Assembly: GCA_017999985.1 (NCBI GenBank)
Contig: JAGNKU010000001.1
Span: forward strand, 301,276 to 365,275
Origin: Phycisphaerae bacterium
Lineage (GTDB): Bacteria; Planctomycetota; Phycisphaerae; UBA1845; Fen-1342
DNA length: 64,000 bases
Direction of reading: 5' to 3'
In this document: positions 8,283 to 15,733 of the stretch, in pieces
How the letters are laid out: every line of letters starts with the position of its first letter
Position numbering within the stretch: the stretch's first letter is position 1
Program-made: the position numbers and the translations under genes
Notes under the pieces: generated by a model
What the model saw: only the letters and a program-made list of their open reading frames with translations
The model's database searches: none
Told to the model about the DNA's origin: nothing

Positions 8283-10202
8283 TCACATCCGCTCGATGAC
8301 CTCGATGCCCAGCAGGGCGAGGCCGAGCTTCAGCGTGCGCGCCGTGATATCGCAGAGCCGCATCCGGCTCAGTCGCGTGCTTTCGTCTTCCGCCGCCAGC
8401 ACCGGGCACGATTCGTAAAACCGCATGAAATCCGCCGCCAGGTCGTACAAGTAAGTGCACAGCGTGTGTGGCGTCAGCTCGCTCGCTACGTTGTCGATCG
8501 CCTCGCGCAGCCGCGCCAGGCGCAGGGCCAGGGCGCGTTCGGCGGCGTGTGACACGATCAGCCGCACGCCGGCCGCATAGACATCCGCCGCCCCCAGCCG
8601 CTCGGCCGCCTTGCGGTAGATCGACCGAATCCGCGCGTACGCATACAGCATGTACGGTGCCGTGTTGCCCTGGAACGAGATCATCTTGTCCCAACTGAAC
8701 ACGTACGGCGAATTGCGATCATTGCGCAGATCGGCGTATTTGACCGACGCAATGCCGATGCGCCGCGCGATCTCCCGTTTCTCATCCTCGGTGAACGGCG
8801 CCGCCGGCGGCTCCTCCCCTCGATCCCTCGATCCCTCGCTCCCTTGGTCCCTTTCATCCAGCAGTGCGCGCGCCCGCCCCTCTGCCTCATCGAGCAGCTC
8901 GCTCAGCTTGATCGTCCCGCCGGTCCTTGTCTTCAGCGGCTTGCGGTCCTCGCCCAGCACGGACCCGAACGTGACGTGATCGACCTCCTGGTCCGTGATC
9001 CAGCCCGCGGCCCGCGCACACGCCAGGAACTGCTGGAAATGCAGCTTCTGGCGATCATCGGTGACGTAGATCACCCGCTGCGCCCCAACGCCCGACGGGA
9101 ACCGCATCTCGGTCAGCCGGAAGCGGATCGCCGCCAGATCGGTCGTCGCGTAGAGAAACGCGCCGTCCGATTTCTGAATGATCATGCCGAGGGCGTCACC
9201 GTCCGCGTTTTTGAACAGAGGCGCGCCCTGCGCATCGTAGAGATACACGACGACGGCGCCGGCATCCTCGCGCACCACCGCACGCGATGCATTGCCGTCC
9301 CCCCTCCCAGGGGGGACCACAGGGGGGTTGTCGGGGAATCGCGCGCGCAACTCACCCACCAGCGGCGCAAGGCGCTCGTTGTAAAAGCTCTCGCCGCAGA
9401 CATCTGCGGTCCGCAGCAGCACGCCGAGCCGGCCGTAGATGCCGTGCACCGCGTCCAGCGACACGTCGCGAATCTGCTCCCACACGTGCCGGGCCTGCGC
9501 ATCGCCGGACTGCAATTCGCCGACCGCCCGCCGGGCTTCCGCGGCAAACGCCTCGTCGCGCTGAAACCGCTCGTTCGCGGCCTTGTAGTCCGCCTCGATC
9601 GCCTCCAGCACGTCTGTGTGCGTCTGCGGCGTCGGCAGCGCATGCTCGCGGTACCAGCGAATGAGCATGCCGAACTGCGTGCCCCAGTCGCCGATGTGGT
9701 TCTGCCGGATGACCTCGTGCCCTTCGAACGCGAGCACGCGGGCGAACACGTCGCCGATGATCGTGCTGCGGAGGTGCCCGACGTGCATCTGCTTGGCGAT
9801 GTTCGGCTGCGAATACTCGACGACGACACGCTGGGGGCGCTCGACCGGCGCCAGGCCGACGCGGTCGGAGTCGGCCGGCGGCGGGATTTCGCCCAGGTAC
9901 TCCGCGAGAAACGCATCCCGCAAGCGGATGTTGATGAACCCGGGGCCCGCGATTTCCAGTGGCTCCGCGATGTCGGCGAGCTGTGGCGTGACCGCGTCCA
10001 CGATCCGCTGCGCCACGTCGCGCGGTTTGCTCCTGAGCGTCCGCGCGAGCGCCATCGCCGCATTGCATTGATAATCGCCGAACTTCGGATCGCCCGCCGG
10101 CCGCACGCCCGCATCGGTGGTTTCCGGCGACGTGCCGGCGACCTGCGCAATGGCAGCGGCGAACCGCGCGGTGAGTAGATTCTGAAGGCTGTCGTGTTTC
10201 AT
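8283..10202 (-). CDS. argS: arginyl-tRNA synthetase
   Basis: ArgS charges tRNA-Arg with arginine in the cytoplasm. The 639 residues fit a class I enzyme. HVGHLRSTIIGD carries the HIGH-type motif, followed by IGDWGTQFGMLI, and the C-terminal anticodon-binding domain ends with a DALR-like helix set. Two oddities interrupt it. One is a low-complexity stretch (DERDQGSEGSRDRGEEPP) encoded at about 8810-8862. The other is a Pro/Gly patch (NPPVVPPGRGDG) encoded at about 9291-9330. Both coincide with DNA repeats and sit in loops, so function is probably kept. No strong ribosome site precedes the ATG. Confidence 0.95.
   Translation of the reverse strand: MKHDSLQNLLTARFAAAIAQVAGTSPETTDAGVRPAGDPKFGDYQCNAAMALARTLRSKPRDVAQRIVDAVTPQLADIAEPLEIAGPGFINIRLRDAFLAEYLGEIPPPADSDRVGLAPVERPQRVVVEYSQPNIAKQMHVGHLRSTIIGDVFARVLAFEGHEVIRQNHIGDWGTQFGMLIRWYREHALPTPQTHTDVLEAIEADYKAANERFQRDEAFAAEARRAVGELQSGDAQARHVWEQIRDVSLDAVHGIYGRLGVLLRTADVCGESFYNERLAPLVGELRARFPDNPPVVPPGRGDGNASRAVVREDAGAVVVYLYDAQGAPLFKNADGDALGMIIQKSDGAFLYATTDLAAIRFRLTEMRFPSGVGAQRVIYVTDDRQKLHFQQFLACARAAGWITDQEVDHVTFGSVLGEDRKPLKTRTGGTIKLSELLDEAEGRARALLDERDQGSEGSRDRGEEPPAAPFTEDEKREIARRIGIASVKYADLRNDRNSPYVFSWDKMISFQGNTAPYMLYAYARIRSIYRKAAERLGAADVYAAGVRLIVSHAAERALALRLARLREAIDNVASELTPHTLCTYLYDLAADFMRFYESCPVLAAEDESTRLSRMRLCDITARTLKLGLALLGIEVIERM
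8821..8852. repeat. 4 x 8-bp tandem repeat inside argS
   Basis: Four consecutive 8-bp units read CGATCCCT, CGATCCCT, CGCTCCCT and TGGTCCCT. They encode the low-complexity Asp/Arg/Gly/Ser/Glu stretch in ArgS. Unit length and copy number match the repeats in murD and lysS. Confidence 0.8.
9297..9317. repeat. 9-bp palindrome inside argS
   Basis: GTCCCCCCT (9297-9305) and AGGGGGGAC (9309-9317) are perfect inverted arms around CCC. A second AGGGGGG run follows at 9321-9327. The segment encodes the Pro/Gly patch in ArgS and looks like an inserted palindromic element. Confidence 0.7.
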
Positions 10203-10269
10203 GGGGCTAAGCGTAGCGGGTCAAGGGTGGCGAGTGAAGCCGGCTATGCTGTGTCAGCCAGTCGCCCGG

Positions 10270-10956
10270 TCAACGGAACAGCCCACGACGCTCGCGGAGC
10301 AGGTCGCGCCGCACGCGATCCCGAGCGATGGTCACCGCGACTTCTCGCTGCAACGGGATGAGTCGCGCAGTGGCCAGGCGATACAGCCAGCGCACCCAGA
10401 AATAGACCGCCGGTCCGCCCAACATGAGCGCGACCAGGAGCCAGACCAGCTCGGACCCGGGGAAGGCCGAGATATACCGATCTCCCAACCGGATCAGTTG
10501 CACCACAAGTAACGGGACGCCACCGATCGTGCTCACCAGCACCGCGAGGCCGTAGACGTGGTACATCAGCAGCGCCGTGCCCCAGCCCGGCTTGCGCAGG
10601 CACGAATCGCGAAACCGGCGACAGCACTCGTACCAGACGGCTGTCGCCAAGAGCGTCGGCAACGCCTCGCACACGATGCCATTGAGCTCGAAATGTGTCG
10701 CCGTCCCCGCCCATACGAGCGACCAGAACACGACGTGCAACGGCACGCCGACGATCAACGCGGCCAGGCACGCCGCCGGGCTCGTCTCCATCCGGCGAAG
10801 CTGGGTCGCGATGATCGGGGCGGGAATCTCGACGTCGCCGATCGGGTTCAGATTGCCGCATTCCGGACAGCGCACCGGATCGCCGGTCAGTCCACGCAGG
10901 TTGTAGCCGCACGTCAGGCAGTACAGGTCGCGGTCCAGGCTCGGCGTGTCGGACAT
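10270..10956 (-). CDS. zinc-ribbon membrane protein
   Basis: This 228-residue protein opens with a four-cysteine ribbon, YCLTCGYNLRGLTG then VRCPECG (residues about 11-32), followed by four or so hydrophobic helices. The ribbon type is widespread in Planctomycetota membrane proteins of unknown role. The ATG at 10956 is chosen because the ribbon begins ten residues later; the longer open frame upstream is GC-driven and covers the adjacent GNAT gene. Another protein of this class lies at 19845-20267. Confidence 0.75.
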   Translation of the reverse strand: MSDTPSLDRDLYCLTCGYNLRGLTGDPVRCPECGNLNPIGDVEIPAPIIATQLRRMETSPAACLAALIVGVPLHVVFWSLVWAGTATHFELNGIVCEALPTLLATAVWYECCRRFRDSCLRKPGWGTALLMYHVYGLAVLVSTIGGVPLLVVQLIRLGDRYISAFPGSELVWLLVALMLGGPAVYFWVRWLYRLATARLIPLQREVAVTIARDRVRRDLLRERRGLFR

Positions 10957-11012
10957 GCACTCACACCTGTGAATCTCGCGTGCCCGTTGGAGCGCCTCCC
11001 CGTCGAAGCGAC

Positions 11013-11492
11013 TCAGCGGGGCTGCTCCCCGGCCCGGGTCCAATCGTTCTCGTACACGCAGTAGTCGGTCTGCCGCATCCCCAGGCTCTGGTACACCTGC
11101 TGCGCCGCCAGGTTGTGCCGGACGACGTACAGCCGCAGCCCGCAGACGTGCCCCGCCGCCCGCGCCGCCCGCTCGACGTGCTCGTGCAGCGCCCGGTATA
11201 TCTGTCTCCGCCGGGCCGCCGGGTGCACGTAGACGCTCTGAATCCACCAGAACACGCCATCGCGCCAGTCGCTGTATTCCGTCGTGATCAGAAGTTGCCC
11301 CACGACACTCCCGTCGCGCTCGGCGAGGTAGTACACTCCCAGCGCCGGGTCGGCCAGCAGGCGACGGACGCCGCTGGCCACGATGGCCGGATCGAGACGC
11401 CGGCCCTCGGTCTCCTCCGCGAGCGCGCGGTTAAAGGCCGCGATGGTGTCGGCATCGGCGAGCTGTGCCCGGCGTACAATGATCGTGCTCAT
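11013..11492 (-). CDS. GNAT family N-acetyltransferase
   Basis: This 159-residue protein has the GNAT fold, which transfers acetyl from acetyl-CoA to an amine. Motif A is seen as IQSVYVHPAARRRQIYRAL, the pyrophosphate-binding loop being R-R-R-Q-I-Y in place of Q/RxxGxG/A. LYVVRHNLAAQQVYQSLGM is the typical C-terminal strand-helix. The acceptor is unknown. The ATG at 11492 begins at the first beta strand. It is transcribed divergently from murD with only 27 bases between start codons, so the two share a compact control region. Confidence 0.85.
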   Translation of the reverse strand: MSTIIVRRAQLADADTIAAFNRALAEETEGRRLDPAIVASGVRRLLADPALGVYYLAERDGSVVGQLLITTEYSDWRDGVFWWIQSVYVHPAARRRQIYRALHEHVERAARAAGHVCGLRLYVVRHNLAAQQVYQSLGMRQTDYCVYENDWTRAGEQPR

Positions 11493-11519
11493 ATAAGTAG
11501 AGTAGCTGCGAACTTCGAC

Positions 11520-12929
11520 ATGATCCAGAATTGGCAGAACAAACGTGTGACCGTCATGGGGCTCGGCGGGTTCGGCGGCGGTGTCGGCGTGACCCGCTGG
11601 CTGGCGGCCAATGGCGCCCGGATCACGCTCACTGACAAGTCGCCAGCGGAGAAGCTCCGGCCCGCCCTGGCGCAGCTCGCCGGCCTGGACCTCACGCTGC
11701 ACCTCGGCGCGCACGATGTGCAGGATTTCAAGGCCACCGACCTCGTCGTCGTAAACCCCGCCGTGCCCGAGTCGTCCGAGTTTCTACACGCCGCCCGCGA
11801 CGCCGGCGTGCCGATCACGACGGAGATCAACCTCTTCGTCGAACGCTGCCCGGCCCGCTGCGTCGGCATCACCGGGAGCGTGGGCAAGAGCACCGTGACC
11901 GCGATGATCGGGCATGTGCTCACGGAAGGCACGCAGGCACGCAGGCACGGAGGCACGCAGGGTAGGGTGTGGGTTGGTGGGAACATCGGGAAGTCACTGC
12001 TCGACGGGCTGGGGCAGATCAACGCCGATGATCTGGTCGTGCTGGAATTGTCCAGCTTCCAGCTTGAGCGCACGCCGCTGGTGCGCTGGAGCCCGCACGT
12101 GGCCGTCATCACGAACATCACGCCGAACCACCTGGATTGGCACGGCAGCTTCGCGGCGTACGTGGCGGCGAAGCTCAACCTTGTGCGCTTCCAAGACCCG
12201 CGACGCGACTTCGTCGTCATTCAGAACACGCCGGACCTGTGTAAGACATTTGACGAGCTTCATGGCGACTTGTCCGGGCTGTGGCGCTACGGGCTCGACG
12301 GCGACGTGCCGACGGCCGTACAGCAATCTACCCCTGCTGCCGATTGCGATGACCGTCGGCTCCGCTGGGACGGACTGCAGCTTGGCGTGCCGGGGCGGCA
12401 CAACCGCGAGAACGCCGCGGCGGCGTTGACCGTTGCGCACGCACTTGGTGTGCCGGACGAAGTGGCTGTCGCGGCGCTGGCGACGTTCGAGGCCCTGCCG
12501 CACCGGCTGCAAAAGGTGGCCGAGCGCGACCGGGTCACGTACTACGACGATTCGAAGTCCACGACGCCGGAGGCTGCGCTCACCGCGCTGCGTGCGATTG
12601 AAGCACCATTGCTCGTGATCCTCGGCGGCTACGACAAGGGCAGCGATCTTACGCCGGTCGCGCGCGAGGCCGCCCGGCGCGCGAAGTTTGCCGCGTGCAT
12701 CGGCAAGACCGGCCCCGGGCTGGTCGCCGCGATCCGCGCCGCCGGCGGACAGGCCGAGCTCTGCGCCGATCTGACCGCGGCGGTCGCGGCCTGCCGCCAG
12801 CGCGCCCAGGCCGGCGACGCCGTGCTGCTGTCGCCCGCCTGCGCATCGTGGGACCAGTTCGTCGACTACCGGGCGCGTGGGACGCAGTTTGCCGAGCTCG
12901 CCAGGGGGGCGGGCGGTCTCGCCAGATGA
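11520..12929 (+). CDS. murD: UDP-N-acetylmuramoyl-L-alanine--D-glutamate ligase
   Basis: MurD adds D-glutamate to UDP-MurNAc-L-Ala in cytoplasmic peptidoglycan precursor synthesis. The 469 residues include the N-terminal MGLGGFGGGVGV loop, the ATP loop GITGSVGKSTVTAMIG, LELSSFQLE, the NHLDWHGS segment, and the C-terminal YYDDSKSTTPEAA and ILGGYDKGSD motifs. An extra segment at residues about 136-148 (EGTQARRHGGTQGR), just after the P-loop helix, is encoded by a 4 x 8-bp repeat and is absent from usual MurD proteins. The stop overlaps the mutY start (ATGA). Confidence 0.95.
   Translation: MIQNWQNKRVTVMGLGGFGGGVGVTRWLAANGARITLTDKSPAEKLRPALAQLAGLDLTLHLGAHDVQDFKATDLVVVNPAVPESSEFLHAARDAGVPITTEINLFVERCPARCVGITGSVGKSTVTAMIGHVLTEGTQARRHGGTQGRVWVGGNIGKSLLDGLGQINADDLVVLELSSFQLERTPLVRWSPHVAVITNITPNHLDWHGSFAAYVAAKLNLVRFQDPRRDFVVIQNTPDLCKTFDELHGDLSGLWRYGLDGDVPTAVQQSTPAADCDDRRLRWDGLQLGVPGRHNRENAAAALTVAHALGVPDEVAVAALATFEALPHRLQKVAERDRVTYYDDSKSTTPEAALTALRAIEAPLLVILGGYDKGSDLTPVAREAARRAKFAACIGKTGPGLVAAIRAAGGQAELCADLTAAVAACRQRAQAGDAVLLSPACASWDQFVDYRARGTQFAELARGAGGLAR
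11927..11958. repeat. 4 x 8-bp tandem repeat inside murD
   Basis: Four units, AGGCACGC, AGGCACGC, AGGCACGG and AGGCACGC, encode the TQARRHGGTQ insertion between the ATP loop helix and the VWVGGNIGKS strand. The frame is maintained across the insertion. Confidence 0.85.
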
Positions 12930-14011
12930 GCGCGCAGTCGGCGACCGCGATGGGCATCACCACGTCAGCGCGGGCCGCGGTCCGTCGAGCGCTGCTCGCG
13001 TGGTATCGCCGGACGGCCCGCGACCTGCCCTGGCGCCGCACGCGCGCCCCCTACTGCATCTGGCTCTCCGAAATCCTGCTACAACAGACGCGCGTCGAGA
13101 CCGTCGAGCCGTATTACGAGCGCTTCATGGCTGCCTTGCCGACGGTCGCCGCGCTGGCCGCCGCGCCGCTCGAGCGTGTCCTGCGACTCTGGGCCGGCCT
13201 GGGCTACTACACGCGCGCCCGCAGCCTGCATCGCGCCGCACGGATCATCGTGGCCGAACACGGCGGCGCGTTCCCACGCACCGCCGCCGAGTGGCAGCGA
13301 TTGCCCGGCATCGGACGCTACACCGCGGGCGCAGTCGCGAGCATCGCGTACGGCGAACCGGTCCCTGCCATCGACGGCAACGTGCGGCGCGTGCTCGCGC
13401 GCCTGTGCAACTACACGGCACCACTGAACACGCAAGCCGGCCAGGACGCGATCTGGGAGCGGGCGGAGTGGCTTCTACCCCGACAGGCCCCCGGCGATTT
13501 CAACCAAGCACTGATGGAGCTCGGGGCGCGCGTCTGCACACCGCGCCGGCCACGGTGTCCAGACTGCCCGGTGCAGCGCTGGTGCGCGGGCCTGTCCGCC
13601 GGTCAGCCGGAGCATCTTCCCGTCCGGCGAAACCGCCGGCGTGTGCCGGAGGTCGAGGCGGTCGCGGGTGTCCTGCGTCGGCGTGGCCAGATCCTGCTGG
13701 TGCGACGTCCGCCGGGGTTGTTGGGTGGCATGTGGACGTTGCCGACGGCGGAGCTGCGGGTTGGACAATCGCCGGTACGACGGTTGCGGGCGCTGTTGCA
13801 TCCTGGGCTCATCGTCGGTGCACAGCGCGCGACCGTCGGGCATCAATTCACACACCGCCGGCTGCGCGTGCACGTCCACGCGTGCGAATGGCCGCGCGGC
13901 GTGGTGCATCCGCGCGGCAATCTCGATCGGCGCTGGGTACCCCCCGCCGAACTGGACGCTTACGTGCTGACCACGCTTGATCGCAAGCTGCTGCGGGCCG
14001 CGCTGGATTGA
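12926..14011 (+). CDS. mutY: A/G-specific adenine glycosylase
   Basis: MutY removes adenine paired with 8-oxoguanine. The 361 residues hold the whole architecture. The catalytic Glu is in LSEILLQQTRVETV (E49). The helix-hairpin-helix is LPGIGRYTAGAVAS, followed by the catalytic Asp in VPAIDGNVRR (D150). The [4Fe-4S] ligands are C204, C211, C214 and C220 with C-x6-C-x2-C-x5-C spacing. The C-terminal domain (about 235-361) is the NUDIX-like 8-oxoG recognition module. It overlaps murD by ATGA, so the two are co-translated. Confidence 0.95.
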   Translation: MSAQSATAMGITTSARAAVRRALLAWYRRTARDLPWRRTRAPYCIWLSEILLQQTRVETVEPYYERFMAALPTVAALAAAPLERVLRLWAGLGYYTRARSLHRAARIIVAEHGGAFPRTAAEWQRLPGIGRYTAGAVASIAYGEPVPAIDGNVRRVLARLCNYTAPLNTQAGQDAIWERAEWLLPRQAPGDFNQALMELGARVCTPRRPRCPDCPVQRWCAGLSAGQPEHLPVRRNRRRVPEVEAVAGVLRRRGQILLVRRPPGLLGGMWTLPTAELRVGQSPVRRLRALLHPGLIVGAQRATVGHQFTHRRLRVHVHACEWPRGVVHPRGNLDRRWVPPAELDAYVLTTLDRKLLRAALD

Positions 14012-14020
14012 GGTCGCGGG

Positions 14021-15352
14021 CTACCCTTTGTCGCCGGCCGCCGCCTCGTCTTCCCCAGCGTCCTCGGCCGGCGGCGGCACCTCGTCCGGCTTCTCTTCAG
14101 GCAGTTTTTCCAGCCGCTCCTTGGCGAGTCGCGCGGCGGGGGCATCGCCGTGTGCATCCACGATGCGCTGGTAGAACTCCCGCGCCTTGCCGTACAGCTC
14201 GACCTTCGCAAACCGGTCGGCGATGTCCAGCCAGCGGTCTGCTTCCTGTTCGCTGCTGACTTTCTGGATGGTCTGCTGCACTTCCGCGTCGCCATCCAGA
14301 CGCTCGAGGGCCGTGCTGGCCGCCCGCGCGGCCTCCGTGTCCGGGTACTCCTCGGTCACCGAACGGTACAGGCGCAGGGCCTCTAGGTAGCGCTTCGCGT
14401 TCTCATGCTCGGCGGCCTGGTCGTTCACCATTTCGCCCTTGGCGTTTTCCATCGCGGCGAGCACTTTCGGCTTGACTTTGCCGTCGCCCATCAGCCGCCC
14501 GCGCTCCTCATCCGCCTGGGAGCCCAGCTCGGTCCCGGCCATGCGCACACTCAGGTCCGCCAGAATCTTGCAGGCCTCGTCGAACTTATCCGCCCGGGCC
14601 GCGGCCCTCGCTTCCTCGAGCCATTGCCGCGCGGCCTCCTCGATCTTCTTCATCAGCTCGCCGGCGTCCTTCGCGGCGTTGCCCTCGGCCAGCTTGTTCA
14701 CCCCCTGCGCCAGCGTATAGGCGCGGCCATACTGCTTCTCCTTCAGCGCCGCGCGCGCCCGCTCCAGCCGTTTCTTCAGGCTGGTGTTGTCGGCGCCGGC
14801 GGGGGGCGTCTTGCGCATCTGCGCTCGAATGTGCCCCTCCAGGTCGTCGTCCGGGTGGAAGCGGGTGGCCAGCCGCCCGGCCGTGTCGAGCAGGTACACC
14901 TTGGGGAACGAGGACACCTCGTACCGGTCCTCCGTATCCACGCCGTACCCGACCACGAACTTGATCTCCTTGCCCTTCACGACGTCCTCGGCCGCCTCCT
15001 TCTTCTGCGGCGTCATGCCAACCACCACCACGCCCAGCGGCTGGAACTTCTTGTGGATTTCGTTGACCTTGGCGATCGAGTCCGCGGATGAATCGTCCGT
15101 GCGGAAAAAGAACAGCACGACAATCCGGTCGCGGAAGCGGTCCAGCCGGGGCGTGCCCTCGATGTTGGTCCACCCGTCCGCGCTCAGCTCCGGCGCGCGC
15201 TCGCCGAGCGCAACGGTGACCGGACCCTCGGGGGCCTTCTCTTCTTCCTTGTCCTGCTCGCGGCGCTGCTCACCGCGCCGCCCCTGTGCCAGCGCCGCGC
15301 TGCTCACCAGCAACACCAGCATTAATCCGAATGCACGCCATGGACGTCGCAT
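14021..15352 (-). CDS. exported redoxin-like/TPR protein lacking CxxC
   Basis: This 443-residue exported protein has a signal peptide (MRRPWRAF, then LMLVLLVSSAALAQG), a charged linker, a thioredoxin-fold domain at about residues 60-190 of the TlpA/AhpC-TSA type, and then helical TPR-like repeats to an acidic tail. At the place where TlpA-like proteins carry a CxxC active site the sequence reads FFFRTDDSSADS, with no cysteine, so it is probably not a disulfide oxidoreductase. The ATG at 15352 has AAGGAG seven bases upstream. Upstream in-frame starts would place about 45 non-exported residues before the signal. Confidence 0.8.
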   Translation of the reverse strand: MRRPWRAFGLMLVLLVSSAALAQGRRGEQRREQDKEEEKAPEGPVTVALGERAPELSADGWTNIEGTPRLDRFRDRIVVLFFFRTDDSSADSIAKVNEIHKKFQPLGVVVVGMTPQKKEAAEDVVKGKEIKFVVGYGVDTEDRYEVSSFPKVYLLDTAGRLATRFHPDDDLEGHIRAQMRKTPPAGADNTSLKKRLERARAALKEKQYGRAYTLAQGVNKLAEGNAAKDAGELMKKIEEAARQWLEEARAAARADKFDEACKILADLSVRMAGTELGSQADEERGRLMGDGKVKPKVLAAMENAKGEMVNDQAAEHENAKRYLEALRLYRSVTEEYPDTEAARAASTALERLDGDAEVQQTIQKVSSEQEADRWLDIADRFAKVELYGKAREFYQRIVDAHGDAPAARLAKERLEKLPEEKPDEVPPPAEDAGEDEAAAGDKG

Positions 15353-15448
15353 CGCCGCACTCCTTGGTCCCAGCCCAAGCGGTACCATGACCCTCCCGTA
15401 ACAGTCTAGCGGCCCCCGCCCGCGCTGCCAACCGCGCCCGCCGGCGCG

Positions 15449-15477
15449 TTGCCCGGGCCGCCCCTCGCTCCTATGAT
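15449..15477 (+). promoter_or_regulatory. promoter of the SelW-like gene
   Basis: TTGCCC (15449-15454), a 17-base spacer and TATGAT (15472-15477) form a good sigma-70-type promoter. The predicted start is near 15484 and the ATG is at 15513. Confidence 0.6.
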
Positions 15478-15512
15478 CGAAAACCAACGGTGTCGCTTAC
15501 CGGAGTCGCACG

Positions 15513-15731
15513 ATGAAAATCAGCATCACCTACTGCTCGCAGTGAAACTACCTGCCCCGCGCCGCCGGTCTGGCGGCCGCCATCCAGCAAGCCCTTGGCA
15601 TCGAGCCGCAGTTGATCGCGGGATCCGGCGGAATCTTTGACGTGAAGGTCGATGGCCGCCTCGTTTTCAGCAAGCATGAAACTGGACGTTTCCCGGACGA
15701 CGCCGAAGTGCTCGCGGCCCTCGGCACCTGA
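15513..15731 (+). CDS. SelW-like selenoprotein (Rdx family), UGA read as Sec
   Basis: This is a 72-residue thioredoxin-fold protein of the SelW/SelT/SelH (Rdx) family, if the TGA at 15543-15545 is read as selenocysteine. The N terminus is MKISITYCSQ-U-NYLPRAA, with U at residue 11 in a C-x-x-U motif exactly where the family has its CxxU/CxxC redox site. Past the UGA the frame continues with family features: IFDVKVDGRLVFSK and ETGRFPDDAEVLAAL. The true stop is TGA at 15729. GGAG lies seven bases before the ATG, and a promoter and a SECIS-type hairpin are present. Conventional ORF finding splits it. It ends two bases before the convergent zinc-ribbon gene. The role is probably a thiol/selenol redox function; partners are unknown. 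Confidence 0.88.
15543..15577 (+). promoter_or_regulatory. bacterial SECIS element
   Basis: Starting at the in-frame UGA (15543), a hairpin with arms GCCGCC (15561-15566) and GGCGGC (15572-15577) presents the apical loop GGUCU. The loop begins 21 bases after the UGA. The E. coli fdhF SECIS also presents GGUCU at its tip, at a similar distance, where SelB binds. The match is by eye. Confidence 0.75.
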
Positions 15732-15733
15732 GT

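Noticed and set aside
10957-11247. N-terminal extension of the zinc-ribbon ORF
   Set aside because: It lies antisense-frame over the GNAT gene; the ribbon starts ten residues after ATG 10956.
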